A DNA stretch of 51,986 bases from Propionibacteriaceae bacterium. GTDB lineage: Bacteria; Actinomycetota; Actinomycetes; Propionibacteriales; Propionibacteriaceae. Numbering within the stretch: position 1 is the first letter of the stretch; every line of letters begins with the position of its first letter. The notes below the pieces were generated by a model. The model worked only from the letters and a program-made list of their open reading frames with translations. It had not been told where the DNA came from and ran no database searches. The stretch covers positions 6,700 to 58,685 of the forward strand of contig JAPUEI010000019.1 of assembly GCA_027492675.1 (NCBI GenBank), in the 5' to 3' direction. Made by a program: the position numbers and the translations under genes. Of this stretch, positions 18,577 to 28,463 are shown one piece after another.

Positions 18577-19502
18577 GGGTCTGGCTGCCGTACGCGACCG
18601 TCGCCGAGGCCGAGGCGCGCGTCGGCCGTCGTGACGCTGTCGACATCACGGTCCTGGAGGACGCCGACGAGCTGGCGGCCACCGCGGGCGAGGTCGTCTT
18701 CGCCGCGGTCCCCAACTACGCGGCCCTCGAGGTCTGGGCCCGGTTGGCCACGTACTCCCTGCCCAAGCTCCAGGTCGTACAGCTGGGATCGGCGGGGTAC
18801 GAGCACATGGTCGGTGTGGTGCCGGACTCGGTGTCGATCGCGAACGCGGCGGGCGTCCACGACGCGGGGACGGCCGAACTGGCCGTGGCCCTCGCGCTGG
18901 TCAGCCTCCGCGGCCTCGACACGTACGCCCGTCAGCAGACGACCCACACGTGGGCCTCGAGCATCGGCCGCTCGCTCGCCGACCGCCGGGTGCTCATCTA
19001 CGGGTACGGGCGCATCGGAGCCGCTGTCGAACGACGGGTCTCGGGTTTCGAACCCGCCTCCATCGTGCGCCTGGCGCGCTCGGCCCGCCCGGAGCCGCAG
19101 GTGCACTCCGCCGACGAGCTGGCCTCGCTGCTGCCGGACGTCGATGTCGTCTTCATCACAGCGCCCGCCACGCCGGACACCGTCCACGCGTTCGACGCTG
19201 CTGCTCTCGCGCTGCTCCCAGACGGCGCACTGGTCGTCAACGCCGGTCGCGGCAAGATCATCGACACCGACGCCATGGCCGCCGAAGCCGGGCGACTCCA
19301 CTTCGCGCTCGATGTCGTCGACCCTGAACCGCTGCCCGCCGACCACCCGCTGTGGGAGGCGCCCGGGATGACGATCGTCCCCCATGTCGGGGGTGCGAAC
19401 GACTCGGTGCCCGTACGCTACGACCGCCTGATCTCGGCCCAGCTCGATCGCTTGGCCGCAGGAGAACCGTTCACCAACCTCGTCTGGGGGCCGCTCGCAT
19501 GA
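18573..19502 (+). CDS. D-isomer specific 2-hydroxyacid dehydrogenase family protein
   Basis: NAD(P)-dependent oxidoreductase of the phosphoglycerate dehydrogenase/glyoxylate reductase superfamily, 309 residues. The Rossmann motif is [16 protein letters not shown], the catalytic Arg region is [16 protein letters not shown], the Glu lies in [16 protein letters not shown], and the catalytic His is in [11 protein letters not shown]. The family catalyses 2-keto acid/2-hydroxy acid interconversion. The substrate cannot be told from the sequence. It is co-transcribed with hisF and a HIT gene. Confidence 0.88.
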   Translation: MRVWLPYATVAEAEARVGRRDAVDITVLEDADELAATAGEVVFAAVPNYAALEVWARLATYSLPKLQVVQLGSAGYEHMVGVVPDSVSIANAAGVHDAGTAELAVALALVSLRGLDTYARQQTTHTWASSIGRSLADRRVLIYGYGRIGAAVERRVSGFEPASIVRLARSARPEPQVHSADELASLLPDVDVVFITAPATPDTVHAFDAAALALLPDGALVVNAGRGKIIDTDAMAAEAGRLHFALDVVDPEPLPADHPLWEAPGMTIVPHVGGANDSVPVRYDRLISAQLDRLAAGEPFTNLVWGPLA

Positions 19503-19894
19503 CCGACTGCCTGTTCTGCGCGATCGTGGCCGGCGACATCGGTTCCCGCCAGGTGTACGCCGACGACACCGCCGTGGCCTTCCTCGACATCCGCCCCTGG
19601 CAGCGAGGGCACACGCTGGTCATCCCGCGGCGCCACGTCGTGAGCCTGGTGGACGACCCGACGGTCTGGGGGGACGTACAGGCGGCCATCGAGCACGTCG
19701 TGCCATTGCTCGTGAGCCGCTTGAACGCGGCCGGGCTGAACGTCGTCAGCAGCGCGGGGGCGGCCGCCGGGCAAGAGGTCTTCCACACCCACATCCATCT
19801 CGTCCCGCGGTACGACGAGGCGCCTGGTCTGACGAACCTCACGCGTGGCGACGACACCGACCTCGACGTGGTCCACGGACAGATCACCGCATGA
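19499..19894 (+). CDS. HIT family nucleotide hydrolase
   Basis: Histidine-triad protein of 131 residues, the size of Hint-type hydrolases acting on AMP conjugates or dinucleoside polyphosphates. The triad is H96, H98 and H100 in VFHTHIHLVPR. The N-terminal CLFC (4-7) fits the Zn pair seen in many members. Start and stop overlap both neighbours by 4 bases (ATGA each side). Confidence 0.92.
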   Translation: MTDCLFCAIVAGDIGSRQVYADDTAVAFLDIRPWQRGHTLVIPRRHVVSLVDDPTVWGDVQAAIEHVVPLLVSRLNAAGLNVVSSAGAAAGQEVFHTHIHLVPRYDEAPGLTNLTRGDDTDLDVVHGQITA

Positions 19895-21129
19895 CCGCCC
19901 TCGTACAGCGCATCCGGGCAGCCCTCCCACGTGAGGCAGCCGAGTGGTTGCCGCCGTTGGTCGTGTCGTTGCTGCTGTTGCCGGTCATCATCTCCAAGGG
20001 CCACCTGTGGCCGTACGACCCGAACACCATCGACCTGCGCGTCTACCACCTGGCCGTGACGGACATGGTGAACGGCCGCGACATCTACCTGACGAGCACG
20101 CCGGGCGACAATCTCAAGTTCATCTACCCGCCGATCGCCGCGATCCTCATGACGCCGCTGCTGCTCGGGCCGTACGTCATGTGGCAGGTCATCTGGACGA
20201 TCGTCGGCACGGGTGCGCTGATCGTGGTCCTCCGTCGCGCCCGCGTGCCGCGCGGCATCGTGCTGGGCGTCCTGGCCGCGGCGCTGGTCCTCGCGATGGA
20301 ACCCATCCGCACGACCGTGGGGTACGGGCAGGTCAACACCATGCTCATGGCCCTGGTCGTGATGGACCTCCTGCCGGACGAGCCCGGCCACGTCCGTCGC
20401 ATCCCCAGGGGCGCCCTGATCGGTCTCGCGGCGGCCATCAAGCTCACGCCGCTGCTGTTCGTCGTCTTCGCGGTGCTCATCTGGCGTCGACGAGTGGCCG
20501 TGATGGCGACGCTGTCGTTCGCTGTCTTCACGCTGCTCGGCTTCATGCTGCAACCACCGCAGTCGGTTGAGTTCTGGACCAGCCTGGGGAAGGGCGAGGT
20601 CAACACCGCCGGGCCGGTGTACGTGGGGAACCAGAGCATCACTGGAGCGCTCACGCGGTGGTTCGCGGAGGACCGTACGACGATCGTCAGCGCGCTGCTT
20701 CTCGGGTTCGCCGTGGCAGGCCTCGCCACGTTGGTGGCCGCCTTCTGGTGGCGCCGCGGCGAGCGCGTGTTCGCGGTGGGTCTGGTCGGGCTGGCCACGT
20801 GTCTGGCGTCTCCGTTGTCGTGGACCCATCACCACGTGTGGGCCGCGGTGCTCCTCGTTGCGGTGACGCTGCGCACCACGCTGCCGGTCTGGTCGGTGTG
20901 GCTCGCTCGCGTCTGGGTGATCTGGATCGCTCTCTGTCTGCCGCTGGCGGTGCTGCCGTACGGGTCCCACAGGGAGGTCCTCTACACGGTCGGCCAGAAG
21001 CTCGTCGGGAACCTAGGACCCACGCTAGGGACCGTTCTCGTGGTGGGCCTCGCGGTGCACGCTGTCGTCGAACTGGTCCGCAAGCGCTCGGCTGCCCTGC
21101 GGCCGGATGCAAAAGTCCTTGCCAGGTAG
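19891..21129 (+). CDS. GT87-family polyprenyl-phosphate mannosyltransferase-like membrane protein
   Basis: Polytopic protein of 412 residues with about ten hydrophobic helices. It resembles DUF2029/GT87 enzymes such as mycobacterial PimE, which use polyprenyl-phosphate-mannose outside the membrane. Supporting text includes IDLRVYHLAVTDMVNGRDIY with an early acidic residue, FIYPPIAAIL, the GYGQVNTMLMALVVMDLL segment and LSWTHHHVWAAVLL. The acceptor (phosphatidylinositol mannoside, lipoglycan or other) is unknown. It closes the hisF operon; a 9-bp inverted repeat follows. Confidence 0.85.
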   Translation: MTALVQRIRAALPREAAEWLPPLVVSLLLLPVIISKGHLWPYDPNTIDLRVYHLAVTDMVNGRDIYLTSTPGDNLKFIYPPIAAILMTPLLLGPYVMWQVIWTIVGTGALIVVLRRARVPRGIVLGVLAAALVLAMEPIRTTVGYGQVNTMLMALVVMDLLPDEPGHVRRIPRGALIGLAAAIKLTPLLFVVFAVLIWRRRVAVMATLSFAVFTLLGFMLQPPQSVEFWTSLGKGEVNTAGPVYVGNQSITGALTRWFAEDRTTIVSALLLGFAVAGLATLVAAFWWRRGERVFAVGLVGLATCLASPLSWTHHHVWAAVLLVAVTLRTTLPVWSVWLARVWVIWIALCLPLAVLPYGSHREVLYTVGQKLVGNLGPTLGTVLVVGLAVHAVVELVRKRSAALRPDAKVLAR

Positions 21130-21158
21130 TTGATTCGCGCAACTGTCAACGAATCAAC
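21129..21158. repeat. 9-bp inverted repeat after the mannosyltransferase gene
   Basis: GTTGATTCG (21129-21137) and CGAATCAAC (21150-21158) are perfect complements around a 12-base spacer. There is no T tract. It could be a weak terminator or an operator for the membrane gene downstream. Confidence 0.5.
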
Positions 21159-21253
21159 CACCCCGGTGTAAACCCCTCGGAAGCCGGGTGATGTACTTCA
21201 ACCGGCAACCATCGCCGGGGCCTCCCGGCACACGAACCATGAAGGGTTTCACT

Positions 21254-21856
21254 ATGAAGACCGTCATCTACCGGACACTGTCCAAGGTATTCGGCGTCAT
21301 CGGGCTGGCCGTCGGCATCTTTGCCATCAGCGCCGGGGTGTTCGCCCACAGCTACGTCAGTGACCAGCTCGCGCAGGAGAAGATCACGATGCCGGCCGAG
21401 GCTGCGTACAAGACGCTGCCGCAGGCTTCGCAGGATGCGCTCAAGCCGTTCGCAGGTCAGCCCATGACCTCGGGCGATGCCGCGCAGGCGTTCGCGAACC
21501 ACTACATCTGGGAGCACATGAGCGCTGCCTGCACCGCGGTCAAGGACGCCGACGGTAACGCCGTCCCCGCCGTTCCTGCTGAGAAGTGCAACTACTCCGC
21601 CCTCGGCGGCGTCGTCAGCGCGACGACCGATCCCAAGCAGAAGGCCGCGTACTCCGCGCTTCGCAACACGCTGTTCCAGGGCGACACGCTGCGCAGCTCG
21701 CTGCTGACCGCGTACGCGTTCTGGCTGGTCGGGACGATCGTCCTGGTCATCGGCATCATCGCCGTTGTCGCAGGCGTGGCCCTGTGGGCTCTCGCGCTCA
21801 CCGTCTTCAAGAGCAAGGGTGACGACGCCGTTGCCCAGACGGTGTCGGCTAGCTGA
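21254..21856 (+). CDS. Two-helix membrane protein of the type often misnamed LigA
   Basis: A 200-residue membrane protein. The first helix is [23 protein letters not shown]. An extracytoplasmic stretch has [14 protein letters not shown] and [20 protein letters not shown], with two Cys. A second long helix is [25 protein letters not shown]. This layout matches a common actinobacterial family that databases frequently label aromatic ring-opening dioxygenase LigA, a name without biochemical support as far as I know. ATG21254 has GAAGGG at 21241-21246; ATG21239 in the same frame is the alternative. It stands alone before a strong terminator. Confidence 0.78.
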   Translation: MKTVIYRTLSKVFGVIGLAVGIFAISAGVFAHSYVSDQLAQEKITMPAEAAYKTLPQASQDALKPFAGQPMTSGDAAQAFANHYIWEHMSAACTAVKDADGNAVPAVPAEKCNYSALGGVVSATTDPKQKAAYSALRNTLFQGDTLRSSLLTAYAFWLVGTIVLVIGIIAVVAGVALWALALTVFKSKGDDAVAQTVSAS

Positions 21857-21889
21857 ACCACGGCTGACGACTTCGTCAGCACCCGCAGC

Positions 21890-21913
21890 GGGGGCGGCCT
21901 TCGGGCCGCCCCC
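21890..21913 (+). terminator. Intrinsic terminator, 10-bp stem with TTCG loop
   Basis: GGGGGCGGCC, loop TTCG, GGCCGCCCCC. The stem is perfect and lies 34 bases after the membrane gene stop. No T run follows, which is usual in high-GC actinobacteria. It isolates ilvB from upstream transcription. Confidence 0.85.
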
Positions 21914-21956
21914 GTCTGCGTTCTCCGCCTCCGTGCGTCCACTACTCGGACGCCCT

Positions 21957-21986
21957 TTGACAGGTCCTCCGCCGATGGGCCAAAGT
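21957..21986 (+). promoter_or_regulatory. Promoter of the ilvB leader
   Basis: A consensus -35 TTGACA (21957-21962), 18 bases, then CAAAGT (21981-21986), which keeps the A2 and T6 of the -10 pattern. The first start codon, GTG21994, lies 7 bases further on, the same spacing as the leaderless genes in this window. Confidence 0.6.
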
Positions 21987-21993
21987 GACTCCC

Positions 21994-22017
21994 GTGCGGA
22001 TCGTCCTCGTACCCTGA
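21994..22017 (+). CDS. ilvB leader peptide MRIVLVP
   Basis: A seven-codon reading frame, GTG CGG ATC GTC CTC GTA CCC TGA. Four of its seven codons are consecutive Ile, Val, Leu and Val, the three amino acids made by the ilv pathway. It sits between a promoter and two mutually exclusive hairpins ahead of ilvB. Ribosome stalling at these codons under branched-chain amino acid shortage would control termination, as known for ilv attenuation in actinobacteria and proteobacteria. GTG21985 in the same frame would give [10 protein letters not shown]. Confidence 0.65.
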   Translation: MRIVLVP

Positions 22018-22019
22018 CA

Positions 22020-22085
22020 GCGTGTCGAAGCCCGAAGCGGGCACGACACGCACCCTCGCCTGCCGGCCGGCAGCGGGGGTTTTTT
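22020..22085 (+). promoter_or_regulatory. Transcription attenuator of ilvBNC
   Basis: Hairpin 1 is GCGTGTCG (22020-22027) with CGACACGC (22044-22051), holding an inner stem GCCCG/CGGGC (22030-22034 and 22038-22042). The terminator stem CTGCC-GGCC-GGCAG (22060-22073) can be extended by CCCTC with GGGGG (22053-22057, 22075-22079) and ends in TTTTTT (22080-22085). An alternative pairing, GCGGGC (22037-22042) with GCCTGC (22058-22063), would block the terminator. Stalling on the leader peptide would mask 22020-22027 and change the balance. The T run is rare in this GC-rich window. Confidence 0.7.
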
Positions 22086-22118
22086 CATGAGACCGCACGA
22101 CCTAACCGAGGAGTGACT

Positions 22119-23860
22119 ATGGCAGAGACGGTGGCAACGACGACGATGACAGGGGCTCAGTCCCTCGTCGCTTCCCTCGAGGCCGTTGGTGTAGAAGTCA
22201 TCTTCGGCATCCCCGGTGGCGCGATCCTTCCTGCGTACGACCCGTTGTTCGACTCGAAGGTGCGCCACATCCTGGTGCGCCACGAGCAGGGCGCCGCGCA
22301 CGCCGCGGAGGGATACGCGATGGCGACCGGCAAGGTGGGCGTCTGCATGGCGACCTCGGGCCCCGGCGCGACGAACCTCGTGACCGGTCTCGCAGACGCG
22401 TACCTCGACTCCGTGCCGATCGTCGCGATCACCGGTCAGGTGAACTCGGCCTTCATCGGCACCGACGCGTTCCAGGAAGCAGACATTCGCGGCATCACGT
22501 TCCCCATCACCAAGCACAACTTCCTGGTGACCAAGGCGGACGACATCCCGTCGGCAATCGCGGCCGCGTTCGAGATCGCGGGTACGGGTCGTCCCGGTCC
22601 GGTGCTCGTCGACATCAGCAAGGACGCCTTGCAGAAGATGACGGAGTTCTCGTGGACCGGTGAGGTGGACCTGCCCGGGTACCGTCCGACGATCCGCCCG
22701 CACATGCGCCAGGTGCAGCAGGCCGCCAAGATGATCGCTGCTGCGCAGCGCCCGGTGTTCGTCATCGGGGGCGGCGTGAGCAAGGCGGGCGGCTCCGCGG
22801 AGCTCGCCGACGTGGTCGCCAAGACCGGCATACCGGTCGTGACGACGCTCATGGCGCGCGGCGTGTTCCCCGACTCGCACCCGCTGAACATGGGCATGCC
22901 CGGCATGCACGGTGCGGTGGCGGCCGTGGGTGCGCTCCAGCGGTGCGACCTGTTCATCGCGATCGGCATGCGGTTCGATGATCGCGTGACGGGCCAGCTC
23001 GACTCGTTCGCCCCGAACGCCAAGGTCATCCACTGCGACATCGACCCCGCTGAGATCGGCAAGAACCGCGAGGCGGACCTGCCGATCGTGGGCGATGCGA
23101 AGCTGATGCTGGCTGAGCTCGGCAAGCTCGTGGACAGCTCCTCGATGCAGGATCTGAGCCCGTGGGTCTCGTACCTGCAGAACCTGCAGGAGAAGTACCC
23201 GACCGACGCCGGTGACCCCAGCGACGACTATCTGCTGCCGCAGGAAGTCATCAAGCGCATCGGCGAGCTGAGCGGCCCGGACACGATCTTCGCGACCGGC
23301 GTCGGGCAGCACCAGATGTGGGCAGCGCACTTCTTGCCCCATGAGCAGCCGCACAAGTGGCTGACCTCCGGTGGCGCGGGCACGATGGGCTACTGCGTGC
23401 CTGCGGCGATGGGCGCCAAGGTCGGGCGGCCCGACACGGTGGTGTGGGGGATCGACGGCGACGGCTGCTTCCAGATGACCAACCAGGAGCTCGTGACGTG
23501 CGCGCTCAACAACATTCCGATCAAGATCGCCATCATCAACAACGGCGTGCTCGGCATGGTGCGGCAGTGGCAGACCTTGTTCTACGAGGGCCGCTACTCC
23601 AACACCGATCTGCACACCGCCCGGCTGCCAGACTTCGTGAAGCTGGCTGAGGCGATGGGGTGTGTCGGGCTGCGCGCCGAGACGCCGGCCGAGGTCGACA
23701 TGGCCATCAACCAGGCGCTCGAGATCAACGACCGACCCGTCGTGGTCGAGTTCGTGGTGCAGAAGGACGCGATGGTGTGGCCGATGGTTGCGGCGGGCAC
23801 CTCGAACGACGACATCAAGTACGCCAAGGATCTGGCGCCTGCATGGGATGAGGAGGAGCT

Positions 23861-23864
<4 letters not shown>
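22119..23864 (+). CDS. ilvB: Acetolactate synthase large subunit
   Basis: ThDP- and FAD-dependent acetohydroxyacid synthase catalytic subunit, 581 residues; first common step of valine, leucine and isoleucine synthesis. The ThDP-activating Glu is E56 in [16 protein letters not shown]. The Mg-ThDP motif runs from about 446 ([22 protein letters not shown] to IINNG). The central FAD-associated domain is present. ATG22119 has GAGGAG upstream. ilvN begins in the stop codon (GTGA), so catalytic and regulatory subunits are made together; expression is probably attenuated by the leader at 21994-22085. Confidence 0.96.
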
Positions 23865-25467
<1,603 letters not shown>

Positions 25468-25479
25468 GTTCTGTACGTG

Positions 25480-25507
25480 CGCCCGGTCCCGTCCGCGGGG
25501 CCGGGCG
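25480..25507 (+). terminator. Terminator of the ilvBNC operon
   Basis: CGCCCGGTCCCG, loop TCCG, CGGGGCCGGGCG: a 12-bp stem with one G-U pair, 12 bases after the ilvC stop. Confidence 0.85.
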
Positions 25508-25692
25508 TTCGCGTGTCCGGATCCATCGCTGTCTGGGCGATCGCGTTGACGAGGCGGCCGTCGCGCCGCAGGATGACGCGCGGCATGAACTCGCGGCCTC
25601 TGGGGGCGTGGTCGCTGACCAGCCACGGGCACCGGCGACGGTGGCGGGAGGACGTGCTCGTGGTGGGGAGACGTGATCAAGTGGCACAGCAC
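25508..25692. other. Intergenic stretch with no recognised gene
   Basis: No convincing gene is seen between the ilvC terminator and the next minus-strand stop. A short minus-strand reading containing FMPRVILRRDGRLVNAIAQ might be a gene remnant, but it runs into the terminator hairpin and has no start signal. Confidence 0.4.
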
Positions 25693-26310
25693 TCACCAGC
25701 GGCTCGAGGAGTAGTCGCAGCGTGCGTACCGGCGAACGGCTTGGTCGACCCGATCGAAACCAACGAGCCCCACGGGGAGTATCTGATAGAGGGCTCCTCT
25801 CGGCCGAACGTGCTGCGACCCGTCCTCATAGCGCAGCAGCACGCGAAGCCTGAGGCTGTTCCCGAGCCTGGTCAGCCTTCCTTCGAGCCGAAGAGCCGCG
25901 ATGTCAGCCCACAGAATCGACGTCTCGGCACGACGTGGTCCGAGGGGCTTCCATCGGAGGCCTTCCGCATCAAGCGTGAGTCGGGGCGGAAAGGCGACAG
26001 CTAGCCAGAAAAGCCCGCACAGCAGCAGGAGGATCACGAGCATCGGGACGGTCTTGGCGACGTCCATGGCGTGCCGGTTCACCAGGACGCCCAGCACGGC
26101 GAAGACGAGGCCAGCCGTCATCACCATCGCAATCAGCACCGTCCGCCACGAGCTCAGAAGCAGTGTCTGAGGGTCCATTGAGCCTTGAGCGGGCGGCTGG
26201 TACTGCGCGGCGATGGTGAGCGGGGCCACTGGGGGTGCGGGGAGCAACTCCCAGGCGGGGCACTCCGACGAGTTGGTTGCCGAGCGCACGGCCACGGGAT
26301 CGTCACTCAT
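25693..26310 (-). CDS. Two-helix membrane protein with C-terminal PH-like domain (copy 1)
   Basis: A 205-residue protein: a soluble head, two transmembrane helices (TVLIAMVMTAGLVFAVLGVLV and VPMLVILLLLCGLFWLAVAF), then a beta-rich C-terminus, LTLDAEGLRWKPLG...ETSILWADIAALRLEG, resembling a small PH-like fold. It ends FDRVDQAVRRYARCDYSSSRW. The same architecture, with little identity, is seen in the upstream gene. ATG26310 has AGGAGGACT before it and overlaps the upstream gene by 8 bases. Function unknown; it lies in the accessory patch between ilvC and leuB. Confidence 0.72.
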   Translation of the reverse strand: MSDDPVAVRSATNSSECPAWELLPAPPVAPLTIAAQYQPPAQGSMDPQTLLLSSWRTVLIAMVMTAGLVFAVLGVLVNRHAMDVAKTVPMLVILLLLCGLFWLAVAFPPRLTLDAEGLRWKPLGPRRAETSILWADIAALRLEGRLTRLGNSLRLRVLLRYEDGSQHVRPRGALYQILPVGLVGFDRVDQAVRRYARCDYSSSRW

Positions 26311-26896
26311 CGGAGTCCTCCTCGTCGTATGCGAGCGCGGCCTCGGCACGCAGCTTGAGGGTCCTGGGAGCGCGCGCGGTGATGGCGTGACGTACGTCGA
26401 CGAGGTCCATCGTGTCGCCCAGGTTGAGCCTGATGCGCTCGACCGCTGGGTCGGTCCATGCGAGCTGCAGGACCTCGCTGGTTGCGACCTTCTGCCGCAG
26501 AAGGCTGGGGGAGCCGACATCCGACCAGGGCGCGGACTGTACCTGCCCGTGGATGTCTGTCACCGCGATGCCCTCTCGCGTTGTGACGACGCGTGGGATC
26601 TTCCAGGCACGGCGGCGAATGGCGAGCATCGCCGTGACAGCGACACCCGCGACGACGATGGCGACGGCGACAGCGCCAGCCGCGACGGTGTGGCCGAGCA
26701 CGGAGAAGCAGGCGAACCCGCCGTAGGTGACCGCCAGCAAGGCTGAGACGAGCACTCTCCGGGAGGGTCTCTTCCCTTCTACGACCCGGGGGTCCGGGCT
26801 TCCCGACGCGGGCGCCTGATAGACCGGAATCCCCGTACGGTCCAGGAAGTTGGGGACGACCTCCCACATCGGCACGTCGTCCGGTGCGGGGGTCAC
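26303..26896 (-). CDS. Two-helix membrane protein with C-terminal PH-like domain (copy 2)
   Basis: A 197-residue protein read from GTG26896 (VTPAPDDVPMWEVVPNFLDRTG). Two helices, VLVSALLAVTYGGFACFSVL and AAGAVAVAIVVAGVAVTAML, precede a beta-rich domain (VVTTREGIAVTDIHGQVQSAPWSDV...LQLAWTDP) and the signature-like RIRLNLGDTMDLVDVRHAI. That last segment and the N-terminus recur in the decayed copy at 27374-27666. A TACAGT element lies 6 bases before the start, suggesting a leaderless message. Function unknown. Confidence 0.72.
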   Translation of the reverse strand: MTPAPDDVPMWEVVPNFLDRTGIPVYQAPASGSPDPRVVEGKRPSRRVLVSALLAVTYGGFACFSVLGHTVAAGAVAVAIVVAGVAVTAMLAIRRRAWKIPRVVTTREGIAVTDIHGQVQSAPWSDVGSPSLLRQKVATSEVLQLAWTDPAVERIRLNLGDTMDLVDVRHAITARAPRTLKLRAEAALAYDEEDSDE

Positions 26897-26902
26897 GACA
26901 TG

Positions 26903-26908
26903 ACTGTA
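26903..26908 (-). promoter_or_regulatory. -10 element for a leaderless mRNA (copy 2)
   Basis: On the minus strand TACAGT, 6 bases, GTG at 26896. Confidence 0.5.
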
Positions 26909-27014
26909 CGACCGGGGTGGGGCGGTTCGCAGTGATCGGTGCAGCGTCGCGTGCTGTTTCGGATCGTTGGTGATCGGGTACCTGGTAGCCACACCTGGAC
27001 ACGAGGAGATGGCA

Positions 27015-27242
27015 ATGGGCACTGGTTGGGGAATCGGTACGGGGATCGGCCTGCTGGTCGTCGGCGCGGTGCTCGGCTTCGCGGTGCGAGACTCGATCCC
27101 GGGCGTGAGCCTGCAGATGATCGGCTACATCTGCATGGGCGCGGGCCTGCTCGCGCTGATCATCGGGCTCGTGATGTACACGCAGGCCACCCAGACGCGG
27201 CGGGGTACGACGGTCGTCGAGCGTCGGGACGACGTCGTCTGA
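27015..27242 (+). CDS. DUF6458-like small membrane protein
   Basis: A 75-residue protein with two helices, WGIGTGIGLLVVGAVLGFAV and QMIGYICMGAGLLALIIGLVMYT, joined by RDSIPGVSL, and a charged end RRGTTVVERRDDVV. This matches the actinobacterial DUF6458 layout; function unknown. ATG27015 is chosen because GAGGAG (27003-27008) is 6 bases upstream; ATG27009 would lie directly on the ribosome site. It is divergent from the PH-like pair. Confidence 0.8.
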   Translation: MGTGWGIGTGIGLLVVGAVLGFAVRDSIPGVSLQMIGYICMGAGLLALIIGLVMYTQATQTRRGTTVVERRDDVV

Positions 27243-27373
27243 GTCATAGATCGGTACGCCAGATCGTTCGTACGGGCGTGATGTACCTCAGAATCGCTTC
27301 TGGTGTACCGATATCAGGATCCGGCGATGCAGAATCTCGATCGATGCTCAGGCCCGAGCATCGTCGCGTCGGA
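27243..27373. other. Intergenic stretch, nothing recognised
   Basis: Lower in GC than its surroundings and with stops in all frames. I see no gene or clear terminator. Confidence 0.4.
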
Positions 27374-27666
27374 CTAGTAGGCGTGGTCTCCCGGTTCTCT
27401 GATCAGGCCGGGTACCGGGCATCGCTTCTGGATGGCGGCCCGAAGCTCCTGCGGGTCGACGGTGTCACCCAGGTTGACGTGCCTGACGCGCGGTCACCGA
27501 GTACGGATCAAGACTGTCCCGGCGACCGGCGCGTAGGCCTCGATCGTCTCCGGCTGGGGTGAACGTTCCTCGAACTCGTTCAGGCGCCGGTCTTCGAGAC
27601 CCTCGCGTACCGAGGGGAGTAGGTTCCATTCCCTGTCAGATCGAGGTCCTCAGGGTTGGGCGTCAC
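27374..27666 (-). pseudogene. Decayed third copy of the PH-like membrane protein
   Basis: On the minus strand a GTG at 27666 starts VTPNPEDLDLTGNGTYSPR, close to the VTPAPDDV head of copy 2. After a frame change comes LNEFEERSPQPETIEAYAPVA, then an in-frame TGA (27494-27496), then VRHVNLGDTVDPQELRAAI, matching RIRLNLGDTMDLVDVRHAI of copy 2, with the final stop at 27374-27376. The two transmembrane helices are missing. I read this as a remnant with an internal deletion, frameshift and stop. The match was made by eye and is short. Confidence 0.45.
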
Positions 27667-27702
27667 ATCAGGGTAGGCCCCCATGGCCTACGAGGTCGGC
27701 CG

Positions 27703-28317
27703 TTACCACGACCCGTAGACATCACCTGCGTAGCGAGCCAGCTCGAGGCCCAGGTTGCCGCGGTCCACTCCGGGGCCGATGACTGCGTAGTCGACCTCTC
27801 CGTTCGCGGCGAGGCGCCACTCGATCCGCAGCACGTCATCAACAGTACGGGCGAGGTGGACGGCATCAACGTGCGTCCACTGCACGTGGTTGCTCTGGCC
27901 GTCGAAGGATGTGCAGGTCAGACCCTCTGAGGTCAGAGTCAGGGAGGTACGTCCCAAGTTCTTCGTCCTCGGGTTGCGGGAGCGGTACCACGCCGCTTGC
28001 CACACCCAACGCACGCCACCGAGGAGGAGAGAAAGGAGACCCAGGACCAGGATCACCACCAGCCCGATCAGCGCGTCGCCCATTCCGGCGTTGTCCAGGT
28101 TCAGCCCGAAGGCGGGCTCGAATACCGGTCCCGGCCGCTGGGCGCCCGGGACATCTATGTCGATGGTCAAGGGGTCTCGCGGGACGTTCGAATGATCTGG
28201 CCGATAGGCGGCGAACTCGTCCTCTGGCCCGTGATGTGGCGTCGGCTCCCACTCAAACATCCGCGGCGCGGGCTCGCTGTCCGACGCGTCAAGGTGATGC
28301 CGGGGGGTGCTGGGCAC
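27703..28317 (-). CDS. Single-helix membrane protein with PH-like domain (copy 3)
   Basis: A 204-residue protein from GTG28317. The acidic, proline-rich head (to about 75) precedes one long helix (DALIGLVVILVLGLLSLLLGGV) and a beta-rich tail: LTLTSEGLTCTSFDGQSNHVQWTHVDAVHLAR...LRIEWRLAANGEVDYAVIGPGVD. The order of strands and a W-x-x-V turn resemble copies 1 and 2. A TAGCAT element 6 bases before the start implies a leaderless message. Function unknown. Confidence 0.7.
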   Translation of the reverse strand: MPSTPRHHLDASDSEPAPRMFEWEPTPHHGPEDEFAAYRPDHSNVPRDPLTIDIDVPGAQRPGPVFEPAFGLNLDNAGMGDALIGLVVILVLGLLSLLLGGVRWVWQAAWYRSRNPRTKNLGRTSLTLTSEGLTCTSFDGQSNHVQWTHVDAVHLARTVDDVLRIEWRLAANGEVDYAVIGPGVDRGNLGLELARYAGDVYGSW

Positions 28318-28323
28318 GTCACC

Positions 28324-28329
28324 ATGCTA
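28324..28329 (-). promoter_or_regulatory. -10 element for a leaderless mRNA (copy 3)
   Basis: On the minus strand TAGCAT, 6 bases, GTG at 28317. Confidence 0.5.
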
Positions 28330-28383
28330 GGGCTGGCCGGTCCACGGGGCGGGAGGCGTGCCACTGCAGAGTCGCCGCCAGCA

Positions 28384-28463
28384 ATCCGCGTTTTCGTACC
28401 CTGGATGGCGCCCCGACCGTGTTTCGGCCCCTACCCGGCCATCTGCGGTATCAAAACGCGGAT
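28384..28463. repeat. 80-bp unit bounded by 11-bp inverted repeats
   Basis: ATCCGCGTTTT (28384-28394) and AAAACGCGGAT (28453-28463) are perfect inverted repeats 58 bases apart. The right arm touches the globin stop codon. It could be a long-loop terminator or a tiny terminal-inverted-repeat element; no target duplication is obvious. Confidence 0.5.

Noticed and set aside
25508..25692. Short minus-strand reading with FMPRVILRRDGRLVNAIAQ
   Set aside because: It runs into the ilvBNC terminator hairpin, has no start signal and matches no family I know.
26939..27562. Open frame overlapping the DUF6458 gene
   Set aside because: Arg/Gly-rich text without domain; the overlapping DUF6458 frame has a ribosome site and a recognisable family pattern.
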